This document shows positions 1-8,752 of a stretch of 64,000 nucleotides of DNA, piece by piece (position 1 is the first letter of the stretch; every line of letters starts with the position of its first letter). The DNA is from Saprospiraceae bacterium (lineage in GTDB: Bacteria > Bacteroidota > Bacteroidia > Chitinophagales > Saprospiraceae). The notes beneath the pieces are model-generated. The model was given only the letters and a program-made list of their open reading frames with translations, was not told where the DNA came from and searched no databases. The position numbers and the translations under genes are program-made. The stretch lies in NCBI GenBank assembly GCA_028280415.1, contig JANQLV010000061.1:186001-250000 (forward strand), given 5' to 3'.

Positions 1-2
1 GT

Positions 3-233
3 ACGATAAACAAAAATGGGATTTGGGATTCTGAGAAAATGGAAGTAAAAGCAATTGTCAAGTTAAATGATGAGTTGCTTACAGAAGTTCCCTTAAGCTT
101 GGTGTCTACCAATTTATTTGAAGGAGAATTGACAATAGAAAAAGAGGGACAATACGAGGTTATCATTTATGCATACGATGATGCTTCGGGGAATACAGGA
201 GTCGACAAGGTTAATTATGTGATCTACAAATGA
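3..233 (+). CDS. C-terminal part of an unknown protein (5' end outside window)
   Basis: The reading frame is open to the left edge of the window, so this is the 3' end of a longer gene; the first internal ATG is at 39 but nothing favours it as a start. The last ~75 residues are beta-rich, with a segment around YDDASGNTG that resembles the last strand of an Ig-like or bacterial surface domain. The stop overlaps the ATG of the next gene (ATGA at 230), which suggests translational coupling in one operon. Function cannot be named from the visible part. Confidence 0.6.
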   Translation, partial: TINKNGIWDSEKMEVKAIVKLNDELLTEVPLSLVSTNLFEGELTIEKEGQYEVIIYAYDDASGNTGVDKVNYVIYK

Positions 234-865
234 AAAGGGCTATCGATATAATGAAAAAATGTTTATTTATAATTGTTTTGGGCTTATTGCAAGTAGTTTG
301 CTACTCGCAAACGGATACAAAAGCAAAGCATAATATTGGAGAGCAGATCTTTTTACCGGCTCTTGAAATCGGGTATGTACATAATATTTCTGACATTCTT
401 TCCGGGGGACTGATCCTAAAAACTTCTATAGAATACAGATTGAGAAATAATAATGATGTCTTTTTTCGACTAAACTATGATACCTATGATGCTGAATATA
501 GATTGCAAAATCTAAATGGTTTGACCAATATCGTAAATGGAACGGTATTGTTTTCGGACTTACTGCTAGGCGGGGGATACCGGTTTGGGGAGACAAAATA
601 TCGCTACTTTCTTATGTTACAGCCAGGAATTAAGTTTTACAATTATCCACAAGCGACTCAAAGTGCTTCTGATATAAATATCAGGCAGGAAAGCAGAAAT
701 GTATTGACTAGCAGATTTACTTTTGGTTTTGAGTATTATTTGAATGAAAAAAGTGCCTTCTCGATTGATTTATTTCAAAATCAGGTCTGGGTGAAAAAAG
801 ACTTTTGGAATGAACAAGGTAGTGGAATAGGACTATCAATCGGTTTTACTACTGCATTGCTTTAA
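230..865 (+). CDS. putative outer-membrane beta-barrel protein, unknown function
   Basis: The product has 211 residues with an N-terminal signal peptide ending near CYSQ and then alternating hydrophobic and polar beta-strand stretches with aromatic residues, as in small outer-membrane barrels; the last residue is not aromatic. The start at 230 overlaps the upstream stop. A second in-frame ATG at 251 (MKKCLF) would give a cleaner signal peptide and may be the true start. No specific family is recognised. It lies in an operon-like run with the partial gene before it and the two-TM protein after it. Confidence 0.7.
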   Translation: MKRAIDIMKKCLFIIVLGLLQVVCYSQTDTKAKHNIGEQIFLPALEIGYVHNISDILSGGLILKTSIEYRLRNNNDVFFRLNYDTYDAEYRLQNLNGLTNIVNGTVLFSDLLLGGGYRFGETKYRYFLMLQPGIKFYNYPQATQSASDINIRQESRNVLTSRFTFGFEYYLNEKSAFSIDLFQNQVWVKKDFWNEQGSGIGLSIGFTTALL

Positions 866-877
866 ATGTTTTAGCTT

Positions 878-1288
878 ATGAAGTTACTTGATCATATCAA
901 CAATGCGATCTTTTCGGATAAACAACAGATTACAGAAGAGGTTATTGACTATTTTGAAAAGAATCCGGATGAATTGGACCTCATAATAAACAAGGAACAC
1001 TTCAATGCTTTATTCTTGGGAATATTTTTTACCGCAGGGATTATTATAACCTTTCTGGCCCGGACTGTTCAGTATTTTTATGGCGATTTTCTGGGGAAGT
1101 TTGTAAATACTGTTCTTCTCGATGTTCTATCTGAATTCGGAATAGCAATTTTCGGAGGTGCAGTAGTTGCTTATCTGATTGAGTTTTTGAACAAAAGACA
1201 ATATCAGCGAAACCTAAAATTTCGTAGTCAGGTAAAAGCCCAATTGCAAAAAAGAAAAGAACAAAATGATGCAGCTAAGGAAGCTTAA
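878..1288 (+). CDS. small membrane protein with two TM segments, unknown function
   Basis: A 136-residue protein with a soluble acidic N-terminus (~45 residues), two hydrophobic segments (about residues 47-67 and 88-107) and a strongly basic C-terminal tail rich in K, R and Q. It starts 12 bp after the barrel gene on the same strand, so it is probably co-transcribed. No domain is recognised. The charge pattern suggests both ends are cytoplasmic (inference). Confidence 0.65.
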   Translation: MKLLDHINNAIFSDKQQITEEVIDYFEKNPDELDLIINKEHFNALFLGIFFTAGIIITFLARTVQYFYGDFLGKFVNTVLLDVLSEFGIAIFGGAVVAYLIEFLNKRQYQRNLKFRSQVKAQLQKRKEQNDAAKEA

Positions 1289-1320
1289 ATCGACCATTAG
1301 CTAAATATAAAATACAAGAT

Positions 1321-1647
1321 ATGGAAATCCCCATGAGCTCTTTCGTGATAATTGTACTCTTGGCTATTATTGTCATACTGTTAATGGATTTGAAATTTGA
1401 AATAAGATTTGAAAAGGACCTTAAAGAGGCTAAACAGTTGGATGAATTAAGTAATACTGAATACAAGGTATTGGAATTATTGGCATTCGGTAAATCAAAT
1501 CAACAAATCGCAGAAGAAATGTTTATTTCAGTTACAACGGTTAAAAAGCATGTGACGACGATTTTTAAAAAGCTGGGGATTTCCAAAAGATCCGAAGCGA
1601 GGAAATTCAAGGGGCATTTTGAACAAAAAAAGCCTCATAATACCTGA
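1321..1647 (+). CDS. membrane-anchored LuxR-type HTH protein
   Basis: A 108-residue protein: one N-terminal TM helix (about residues 5-23), a short charged linker, and a LuxR/GerE-type helix-turn-helix (about 40-95) with the typical LSNTEYKVLELLAFGKSN start and the VKKH recognition helix followed by IFKKLGI. There is no receiver or other sensor domain. Family knowledge says the HTH binds DNA; its tethering to the membrane is read from the sequence. It sits 32 bp downstream of the two-TM protein, which could be its partner. A longer relative of the same plan lies at 58054-59073. Confidence 0.75.
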   Translation: MEIPMSSFVIIVLLAIIVILLMDLKFEIRFEKDLKEAKQLDELSNTEYKVLELLAFGKSNQQIAEEMFISVTTVKKHVTTIFKKLGISKRSEARKFKGHFEQKKPHNT

Positions 1648-1739
1648 TTACTACTAAAATACTACTTTTTGTATACCTTTTTGACGGGACCTGCCTTTAA
1701 ATATTGGATACTTTTGGCCAGACAAAAATATAAAATCCA

Positions 1740-2882
1740 ATGGCCCTTCACTTTAAAATTTTAATGAGCACTTTCATAATGATGTTCAATATCATTATGC
1801 TTTATAGTCAAAATATTACGGACAATTCGGTTCATAAATTAATTGATCGTGCAAGGATGAAATTTGAACTACCAGCGGTAGCTGTTTCGTTGATGTCGGC
1901 AGATAGTATTTATGTTCAGGTAGTTAAAGGGACAAGAATTCATGGAACAGAAAACCTTGTCGAAAAGAATGATTATTTTCACCTGGGCTCCTGTTCTAAA
2001 TCTGTATTGGCATTGATTGCGGGCAAGCTAATTGAAGAGAAACAGATACAATGGAATTCCGGGTTCTTTGATTTGTTTCCTGAACTCAAAGCTATGAGCC
2101 ATCCCCAGTATCAGGCAATTACGCTGGAGCAATTATTTTTATGCAAAGCTGGAATTCAGGCTTTTACTTCTGCTGAGGAAGAATTTCCTCAAATTGACCC
2201 CAATGCAAAGAATCCGCAACTGGAGTTCGCCAGGTATTTGCTGCAATTTGAACCGAGTGCCAAAACTTCAAAAGAGGGTACTTTCGAACATTTATATTCA
2301 AATGCCAGTTATACCTTAGCAGCCCTGATGCTTGAAAAAGCCTCTGGCAAATCATACAAAGAACTTATAGAGCAGTACATTGCAAAAGAGCTGGACTTGA
2401 ATGTCTATATTGGCTTTCCCAATACCTACAATCCTGAACAAGCTTGGGGACATATTATTTCTGGAAAGGCTATTGAAAAATATGCGCCGGATCATGAATA
2501 CAAAATTCCTTATTTGCTGAGGCCAGCCGGAGATTTGAGCATGCCTTCCGGAGACTTTGCGAAATATGTTCAAATAAATTTGAGAGGTTTAGAGGGAATG
2601 GACAGCTTTCTTTTGAAAGAAACATGGCAGCGCATTCATTTTGGATTCCGGGGATTTTCTCTTGGCTTTGCAAATGGTCATATGGCAGGGCATCGGTATT
2701 CCGGAATGGATGGTTCAGCAGGGACTTTTTTCTGTCGGGCGATTATTGTCCCGGATTCTGATTTGGCTTTTATTATCATGACAAATGCCGGCTCGGGAGC
2801 AGGCGAAATGAAAGCTATTGACTGGCTTACTATGAAACTGATCAAAAAGCATTATAATTGGTGGTGGAAATTCTGGATGTAA
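1740..2882 (+). CDS. secreted serine hydrolase, beta-lactamase/PBP4-like family
   Basis: 380 residues with a signal peptide (cleavage near LYSQ) and a class C beta-lactamase-like fold: SxxK catalytic motif at S84-K87 (SCSK), YSN at 186-188, and a late glycine-rich GHRYSGMDGSAG segment in place of the usual KTG/HTG box. Members act on amide or ester bonds in the periplasm; the substrate cannot be inferred. The stop abuts the ATG of the TlpA-like gene at 2883, so the two are probably co-transcribed. Similar serine hydrolases occur at 11420 and 28562. Confidence 0.8.
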   Translation: MALHFKILMSTFIMMFNIIMLYSQNITDNSVHKLIDRARMKFELPAVAVSLMSADSIYVQVVKGTRIHGTENLVEKNDYFHLGSCSKSVLALIAGKLIEEKQIQWNSGFFDLFPELKAMSHPQYQAITLEQLFLCKAGIQAFTSAEEEFPQIDPNAKNPQLEFARYLLQFEPSAKTSKEGTFEHLYSNASYTLAALMLEKASGKSYKELIEQYIAKELDLNVYIGFPNTYNPEQAWGHIISGKAIEKYAPDHEYKIPYLLRPAGDLSMPSGDFAKYVQINLRGLEGMDSFLLKETWQRIHFGFRGFSLGFANGHMAGHRYSGMDGSAGTFFCRAIIVPDSDLAFIIMTNAGSGAGEMKAIDWLTMKLIKKHYNWWWKFWM

Positions 2883-3989
2883 ATGAATAAAACGTTCTCT
2901 ATCATACTTAGCTTCTCAATTTGCTGTGCTTTACAAGCACAGGGACCTACTGTAGAATCCATACTGGCAAAGTATCAAAAAAGCATCAAAGAAATTCATC
3001 GACTATCCTATCAGGCTAATCGCATAGATACTTTTCCCTCCGGAGGTATCTGGGATCATACCGGCACTGTTTTGATTGAGCGATTTAGACAGGATAGTAT
3101 ACTGGGCATTAATTTCTGGGGGAAACGAGATGATTATGCGAAAGAATATCTCTACTTTCAGGGATTTGGATATGAAATATCGACAAAGAAGAAAAGGTAC
3201 ACTAAAGAGCCAACGAGCTTTGGTTTTTTAGGATCGCCGGGCGGGCAGATGGTTTCAGTATACATGCTGTATGCAGAGGCCGGTCATGAATCAGTTAGAC
3301 TAGAACAAGATGATAAATACTACATTCTCGCATATACCTTTAAGGATGATCCGGTATACGATATCCGAAATCGAAAACGACGGGTTTATTTAGACAGGGA
3401 GACCTATTTGCCTGTCAAATTCATAGAGACTAAGCTTCAGCATGATGACCGCTCTTTTAAGCAGCTAACGCTGACAAATATCAAGATCAATGAAGAGGTA
3501 GAAACATCAATTGCGGAATACAGATCGACAATTAATCATTTCAAAAACAAGTCTCCAATAAAGACAAAAAAAGAACCGAGCCTGGTAGGAAAAAAATATC
3601 CGTCGATACATCTTCCAAAAATTTCAGAACAATCAGTTACTGTAAATTTGTCTGCGGCTGATCCAATACTTTTGGTTTTCTGGGAATACTGGTGTGGGCC
3701 CTGTATTAAATCCCTGCCAGAACTGCAAAAGCTCAGTGAAGCGTTTGAAGGTAAGCTACAGGTCGTGGGAATCTCTTCTTCTAATCCTGTGAAAACTGCT
3801 CAAATAATGCAAAAACGAGGAGCAAAATTTTTGAACCTGATCGGGAATGATGAAGTGCTGGAAGCGTATAAGATAAACGCCTTTCCCAATTACTTCCTTA
3901 TTGATAAAAATGGCCTGATAGTTAAAAATTATGAGGCATTTGACGTGAATGCTCTAACATTAGCAATTAACGAATTGCTGGATGAATAG
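2883..3989 (+). CDS. TlpA-like thioredoxin-fold protein with N-terminal periplasmic domain
   Basis: 368 residues: signal peptide (to about residue 20, LQAQ), an N-terminal beta-rich domain (about 25-225) of the type often found before Bacteroidota TlpA domains, and a C-terminal thioredoxin-fold domain (about 235-368) with the active site W270-C-G-P-C274. Family role: periplasmic thiol-disulfide exchange. The cis-proline segment NAFPNYFLID is present. It is translationally adjacent to the serine hydrolase gene. The cassette-borne protein at 18535 has the same architecture but a CYPC active site. Confidence 0.85.
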   Translation: MNKTFSIILSFSICCALQAQGPTVESILAKYQKSIKEIHRLSYQANRIDTFPSGGIWDHTGTVLIERFRQDSILGINFWGKRDDYAKEYLYFQGFGYEISTKKKRYTKEPTSFGFLGSPGGQMVSVYMLYAEAGHESVRLEQDDKYYILAYTFKDDPVYDIRNRKRRVYLDRETYLPVKFIETKLQHDDRSFKQLTLTNIKINEEVETSIAEYRSTINHFKNKSPIKTKKEPSLVGKKYPSIHLPKISEQSVTVNLSAADPILLVFWEYWCGPCIKSLPELQKLSEAFEGKLQVVGISSSNPVKTAQIMQKRGAKFLNLIGNDEVLEAYKINAFPNYFLIDKNGLIVKNYEAFDVNALTLAINELLDE

Positions 3990-4083
3990 AGCTCAATAAT
4001 AAGAGTCTTAAAAAATTAATCTCTAATTGCTCAGGCTTTGTAAAGAGCAGTTTAAGATGGTTTTAGACCAAAATGGCACCTCA

Positions 4084-4404
4084 TCAATTCAATTCAATAT
4101 CATCAATTATGATGTAGTTAATAGAATTACATTCGCGGTCAAAAGTCCAATTGAATTTTACGGGTAAAACCGTTTCACTCAAGTCAATTCCGGAATCATC
4201 GGGGATTTGTTCGAAGCGATATGAATTTTCATCACCATCAATTTTTATTATCCAGCCACCACAACAAGGGCACATCCCTTTATCGCTTCCTGCGATAAAG
4301 CCTGTTGATTCGAATTCCAATTCGTTTGCTAGTTCATCATTGCTGCTACAATTGGTCATAAGGCTAATCGCAATGAGTGCTAAAAGAAAAAGTCCTGCTT
4401 TCAT
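4084..4404 (-). CDS. small lipoprotein with a Cys-Pro-Cys-Cys-Gly-Gly motif
   Basis: A 106-residue lipoprotein: signal sequence with lipobox ending MTNC (Cys19) followed by SSND. The mature part carries the compact motif MCPCCGGW (about residues 43-50), which could bind a metal or form disulfides, and ends in an acidic C-terminus. The remaining sequence is beta-strand-like. Similar cysteine-cluster lipoproteins are common in Bacteroidota but I know no assigned function. It is a lone minus-strand gene with its own upstream region at 4405-4866. Confidence 0.7.
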   Translation of the reverse strand: MKAGLFLLALIAISLMTNCSSNDELANELEFESTGFIAGSDKGMCPCCGGWIIKIDGDENSYRFEQIPDDSGIDLSETVLPVKFNWTFDRECNSINYIIIDDIELN

Positions 4405-4866
4405 AATATTCTTTTGAGTTTTTAATTAGACAGACGTTCCTTTTATACTATAGGTTGGGTAAGGATGATGAATATTTAAACAACTCTGCCATAAAAGCTT
4501 TATTATAAAAAATGAATGACCTGGATGTAAAAACTTTTTATGGAGGAGATCACAAAGGGTATACAGATTATATTTTTCTGAATGATGAATCCTTTATTGA
4601 AAGTAACTAATCGTATATTTAGAACGACTTTTGAAGTCGAAAAAAGGGGCGGTTTTGGCAAAACTTATCTTGAGTCGCATAGTTTAGCTAGGCGACTCAA
4701 AATATCAAAATTCGAGTTCAAACAAATGTTTTGCGGCTCATTGGCCTTAGATTGAAAGAAGAGAATATTCTCGGGATCGATAGATCAAATACAAGCATAT
4801 TGAAATTTTGGCTGATATGGGCCATATGGCGATTACTGGAAATTTGTAGCACATTAAAGAAACTCA
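4405..4866. other. intergenic region with one inverted repeat, no convincing gene
   Basis: 462 bp between divergent genes. It contains a perfect 9-bp inverted repeat, TTGAGTCGC (4670-4678) with GCGACTCAA (4692-4700). A 32-codon open frame at 4512-4610 has no recognisable similarity and looks like remnant or chance coding sequence. Promoters for both flanking genes must lie here but none is clear. Confidence 0.4.
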
Positions 4867-5784
4867 ATGAGACAAAGTTTGAATCAATCAAATGAGATAT
4901 ATAAAAAACGAATTAACACAGTAATAGACTTTATCAATGCCAATTTAGATAGATCTATTTCACTGGAGGAACTGGCTTCAGTTTCTTTCTTTTCACCCTA
5001 TCACTTTCACAGAATATTTTCGGCTGTAACTGGAGAATCTGTTTTTGAATTTACGAATCGCCTTCGTTTAGAAAAAGTGGCTAAACTCCTAAAACTTTCC
5101 AAAGATTCCATCGCGGAAATTGCATACAGATGTGGTTTTTCTTCTCCTTCTACTTTGTCCAGATCTTTCAAGCATTACTTTGGAGTTTCCCCTAGCACCT
5201 ATCGAAAATTCAAGAAAATTGAGAATAGCAAGATTTGTAAAGAGTTATTTCAATTAGATAAGTATCATTGCAAAGTGAATGAGGCCGAATTCAAAAGTGA
5301 CTTCCCAGTAGAAGTAAAGCAGTTTCCTCAACGAAGGGTTGCTTTTATACGGGTACTCAACTCATTTGAAGAAGGTGTTGTTTTGAGCGTTTTTGAAGAT
5401 GTTATTAAATGGGCAAAAAGTGTGAATTTGTTTCAATCAGAAACAATATTTGGAATGTCGAAAGATGATCCCAATATTACACCTAAAGATAAATATACTT
5501 ATGAAGTGTGTATAACGATACCTAATGACTTTAAAATGGAATCGGATTACAAGCTCGAAACTAAAATTTTACCAAAATGCAGCTATGCGGTGACTACTGT
5601 GTCAGGGGATTTCAACAAAGTTGCAACGGCTATAAATTATTTATTTAATAACTGGTTAATCAATAGCATGTATGAACCTGAACATCTTCCAGGTCTTGAA
5701 ATCTTCAGGAATAATGAGGACATTCTTAACTGGAATTATTTTGATTTAGATATCTGCATTCCTGTAAAAAGAATAAAAAAATAA
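4867..5784 (+). CDS. AraC-family regulator with GyrI-like effector-binding domain
   Basis: 305 residues. An N-terminal double HTH of the AraC/XylS type (about 15-115) shows the signatures FSPYHFHRIFSAVTGESV and CGFSSPSTLSRSFKHYFGVSPS. The C-terminal half (about 145-305) resembles the GyrI-like/SOUL small-molecule-binding domain, giving the order DNA-binding then ligand-binding seen in Rob/SoxS-related proteins. It is likely a ligand-controlled activator of the two genes that follow at 4 bp and ~4 bp spacing (SRPBCC protein, membrane protein). Confidence 0.85.
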   Translation: MRQSLNQSNEIYKKRINTVIDFINANLDRSISLEELASVSFFSPYHFHRIFSAVTGESVFEFTNRLRLEKVAKLLKLSKDSIAEIAYRCGFSSPSTLSRSFKHYFGVSPSTYRKFKKIENSKICKELFQLDKYHCKVNEAEFKSDFPVEVKQFPQRRVAFIRVLNSFEEGVVLSVFEDVIKWAKSVNLFQSETIFGMSKDDPNITPKDKYTYEVCITIPNDFKMESDYKLETKILPKCSYAVTTVSGDFNKVATAINYLFNNWLINSMYEPEHLPGLEIFRNNEDILNWNYFDLDICIPVKRIKK

Positions 5785-5788
5785 TAGC

Positions 5789-6220
5789 ATGAAATACACA
5801 TTATCAAATACAATAAATGGCTCATTAAACAACATAACACAGAAAATGACTAATCCAGATGGCGCAAAACAATGGACAGAAGGTTTGCAGACTATAGAAC
5901 AAATCTCTGGAGAATATTGTAATGTGGGATCAAAACGAAAACTTCATTACCTGTTCAAGAATAAAGAATTGATTATTATCGAAACTATTTTAGAACAAAA
6001 CCTGCCGACTCAAATAAAATTTGCTTATGACAGTGAAATGGGGCGAAATATAGTAGAGCTTATTTTTGAACAATTGCCTAATAATCGGGTAAAACAAACG
6101 AGTAACACTACTATGGAATTAAAAGGCAGAATGAAACTATTCGGATTTATCTTTAAACCAGTGTTTAAAAAACAATCAAAAAAATATATGACTGCATTTA
6201 AAAAATATGTTGAAAAATAG
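5789..6220 (+). CDS. SRPBCC (START/Bet v1-like) family protein
   Basis: 143 residues with the overall shape of a polyketide cyclase/SRPBCC protein: an N-terminal strand followed by helices (MTNPDGAKQWTEGLQ), a central antiparallel sheet and a basic C-terminal helix. Members form a hydrophobic pocket for small ligands. It starts 4 bp after the AraC/GyrI regulator stop, so the regulator probably controls it. The substrate is unknown. Confidence 0.65.
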   Translation: MKYTLSNTINGSLNNITQKMTNPDGAKQWTEGLQTIEQISGEYCNVGSKRKLHYLFKNKELIIIETILEQNLPTQIKFAYDSEMGRNIVELIFEQLPNNRVKQTSNTTMELKGRMKLFGFIFKPVFKKQSKKYMTAFKKYVEK

Positions 6221-6224
6221 AATT

Positions 6225-6632
6225 ATGAAATCAGTTTTAAGAAACATATTTGCCATAATCGTTGGCTTTATTATAGGGAGTATAGTAAACTACCATTTAT
6301 TTCATTATGGATTTACAGTTTTTCCAGTAGATGCAGATATAAATGACATGGAAGCATTGGCTAAAGTATTTCCTACATTAAGTTTGAAGCATTATATATT
6401 CCCTTTTTTGGCCCATGCTCTGGGAACTCTTATTGGCGCATCTTTAGCTGCATTAATCGCTGCTTCAAACAAAATGAAACTGGCTATGGGAGTAGGGCTA
6501 GCCTTTCTAATAGTTGGAATTATAGCAGCCATTATAATACCTACTCCTCTGTGGTATAAAATATTGGATATTAGTTTAGGCTATATTCCTATGGCATGGA
6601 TAGGTGGAAAATTAATCACTAGGAAGTGGTAA
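6225..6632 (+). CDS. small integral membrane protein (about four TM helices)
   Basis: With the start at ATG 6225 (MKSVLRN) the product has 135 residues and four predicted TM helices (about 6-23, 58-78, 85-105 and 112-130). An in-frame ATG at 6207 overlaps the upstream gene and would only add six residues. It is the last gene of the AraC/SRPBCC/membrane-protein run. The 3' end abuts a decayed IS110 element. No family is recognised. Confidence 0.65.
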   Translation: MKSVLRNIFAIIVGFIIGSIVNYHLFHYGFTVFPVDADINDMEALAKVFPTLSLKHYIFPFLAHALGTLIGASLAALIAASNKMKLAMGVGLAFLIVGIIAAIIIPTPLWYKILDISLGYIPMAWIGGKLITRKW

Positions 6633-6639
6633 AAAACAT

Positions 6640-7447
6640 GCTTACCCACATGGTTTCTATAATAATCCTGCATCACTGGGTCTTTGCGACAAGCTAGCCA
6701 GGTCGCTTCAATTATATAAGAACGCAAAATTTGATTTCCTCTCGGGTTCATATCTATCGTTTTTAAGTTTTCTCCACTTTGATAAATGCCAGTAACCACC
6801 CCAATAAAGGAAGCAAAAACCTCCTTAAATCTCCAATCTCACTCAAAAAAGCCGCAACTGTCAAAGGACCAATTCCAGGGATAGTCCGCATTAAATAATA
6901 ATCTCTTTTGTGCAGTGATAAATTCCCATTTCAAATCAATCATCCAGTTGACGAAGGCATGGCTCCAGTTTGGATTATCGAATCGCTCAGGAACCTTTAT
7001 TCCATGATAGAGAAAAAACTTTTTAATCGGATTTGATCCTTTTAAGGTCCCATTTTTTAATTGCTTGGCAATATTTATACAATCGATTTAGTCCGTTTTG
7101 AAAATATTCTGTTTCCCTGAACGTGGAACATCCGCAGGATTAACTACCAATACTTTCCAGCTATAGGATTGGAAAGCTCTCGCAACAGAGTAGGCGCAAC
7201 ATCCTGCTTCATAAGCACAACTTAGCTAATAGTCAGCATAATGTTAATCTACATATTTTTTGAAAGGATCCGGATCCGGAACAAATGTTTTGGTAGCCCC
7301 ATCAAATAAATCCTTATAAAAATGAGCCTTCCAACTTTTCTTGTGGATGTCGATCCCAATGTATAATTTAGAGGGAGCAGTAACTATTTGAGTCATAATT
7401 TAAGCTTTTGGTAAACAATGACTTGAAGTTACAGCTTTTATATAGTA
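6640..7447 (-). pseudogene. decayed IS110-family transposase, copy 1
   Basis: Read on the minus strand from ATG 7396, the frame begins MTQIVTAPSKLYIGIDIHKK, the DEDD-type N-terminus of IS110 transposases (first catalytic Asp in GIDIHK). It is soon interrupted by stops. Recognisable pieces follow: LLYHGIKVPERFDNP, a C-terminal piece around 6880-6780 that corresponds to the IPGIG..TVAAFLSEIGD segment, and NPRGNQILRSYIIEATWLACR, the Transposase_20 serine-side region. Stops, frameshifts and a central deletion leave about 250 codons versus the usual 310-340, so it is inactive. About 50 bp of non-coding end (7397-7447) is shared with copy 2 at 14626-14962. It ends exactly in an attC-like repeat. 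Confidence 0.85.
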
Positions 7448-7508
7448 GCTATATGTCAAGCCACCCTAAAGGGGTGTCCTGCATATACACTGGCCGTTAG
7501 TGCAATTA
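7448..7508 (+). repeat. attC-like repeat 0, interrupted at its left side by IS110 copy 1
   Basis: Nested inverted repeats start at GCTATATG (7448): TATATG 7450-7455 pairs with CATATA 7482-7487, and CACCC 7462-7466 pairs with GGGTG 7472-7476. The unit ends in GTTAGTG (7496-7502), matching the GTTAG terminus of the other repeats. The left arm is missing because the IS110 remnant ends at 7447. This marks the left boundary of the cassette array. Confidence 0.6.
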
Positions 7509-7633
7509 GGCGCATAAATATTACAACTAGTGTATTACTTAAAACCCTGTAAATCAGTAGTGTATTATACTAATCAGACTAAAGGTAATTAGGAGAATTT
7601 ATCAATTTTTAAAGTATCTTACAGTTGTTAAAT

Positions 7634-8644
7634 ATGAAATACCTCACTTCATTACTGGCGATAATCAGTTTAATCTCTTGTAATTTGCATGAAGAAACCA
7701 CAACCAATTACAATACTCAATATTTTGAATTTCATAATAATTATTGGATTAATCTTCATCACTTTTTATATCAAAAGGCGGATAGTAGCCAATTAAAAAA
7801 ACTTCAAGAAGACGATTTAAACTTTTTAGAAATTGGCGAGTATTCTTCAATGTTAAAGTTATCAAAGAATGAAAAAGAAGTTCTGGAGCAAGCTATAATA
7901 TATTACCAAAAAAACCTTACTTCAAAAAGCCTTCGAAGAGATTTGAATCCAATGAGACTATGGCTACAAAAGAGACAAGAGTCTACAGAAATCATTGATA
8001 CATCTTTCTCGAAAGAATTCACGGAGATACTCAATAAAGTATCACCTATTTATAAAAAGTACTTTTGGGAAATACATAAATCACATAATTCTTTAATCTT
8101 AAACAAGCATATATCAAATATTAAAGCAGTTGAAGAAGAGGTAATTAAAAAGATGGAAGTATTATCTCTGAATTCATGGCCTGATTCCACTAAAGTCAGA
8201 GTTGACATCACTGCTTATGCTAACTGGGCAGGTGCTTATACTTCTTCAAAACCCCAAATGAATATTATCTTGTCAACACTGGATCCATCATCAACAACTA
8301 ATGCCTTTGTCGAAACAGTATTTCATGAAGGATCACACTTGCTCTATCTATATGGAAAAAGTCCGATCAGAGATAAATTTTACTATAAAAGTAAAGAATT
8401 AGATATTGATTTTCCAAGAAACTTATGGCATGCTAGCATGTTCTATCTATGTGGCAGAGTCACACAAGATGCACTTGCTGAATTGGGGATGAATCATGAA
8501 ATGCTCATTGATGAAAAAAATATTTTTTCAAATTATAACACCAATATGTTTAGAACAATAAATGAAAGTTACTACTTAGGCAAAATCGAAGCAGATTCAA
8601 TGATCGTTGAACTACTAAATAGCATAAATAAAAAAAGCCACTGA
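7634..8644 (+). CDS. lipoprotein with HExxH motif, putative zinc peptidase (cassette 1)
   Basis: From ATG 7634 (the TTG at 7625 is less likely) the product has 336 residues: a lipoprotein signal with lipobox LISC, a helical middle, and VFHEGSHLL with HExxH at about 231-235. A possible third ligand Glu lies further on in a helical C-terminal region. This suggests a gluzincin-like metallopeptidase but no known family is recognised. It is the first of ten one-gene units in the array; its stop codon lies inside the following attC-like repeat. The coding sequence is visibly AT-rich. Confidence 0.7.
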   Translation: MKYLTSLLAIISLISCNLHEETTTNYNTQYFEFHNNYWINLHHFLYQKADSSQLKKLQEDDLNFLEIGEYSSMLKLSKNEKEVLEQAIIYYQKNLTSKSLRRDLNPMRLWLQKRQESTEIIDTSFSKEFTEILNKVSPIYKKYFWEIHKSHNSLILNKHISNIKAVEEEVIKKMEVLSLNSWPDSTKVRVDITAYANWAGAYTSSKPQMNIILSTLDPSSTTNAFVETVFHEGSHLLYLYGKSPIRDKFYYKSKELDIDFPRNLWHASMFYLCGRVTQDALAELGMNHEMLIDEKNIFSNYNTNMFRTINESYYLGKIEADSMIVELLNSINKKSH

Positions 8645-8712
8645 CAAAGTGCAGAACGTCGATGACTGCTAGACGCGGCCACCGCGTCTGCGTAGAGCGT
8701 TAGCGGTAACCA
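8642..8712 (+). repeat. attC-like repeat 1
   Basis: The arm TGACAAAGTGCAG starts on the stop codon of cassette 1 and pairs imperfectly with CTGCG...GCGTTAG on the right. A perfect inner 8-bp hairpin AGACGCGG (8671-8678) / CCGCGTCT (8682-8689) lies at the centre. The unit ends in GTTAGCGG (8699-8706). Size and layout match integron attC sites; it is very similar to repeat 2. Confidence 0.7.
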
Positions 8713-8752
8713 AAATGCTCCCTTAATATTCACCATAAAAAATAAGAAACAA

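Noticed and set aside
4512..4610. 32-codon gene
   Set aside because: Too short, no start context and no recognisable similarity; left as part of the intergenic region.
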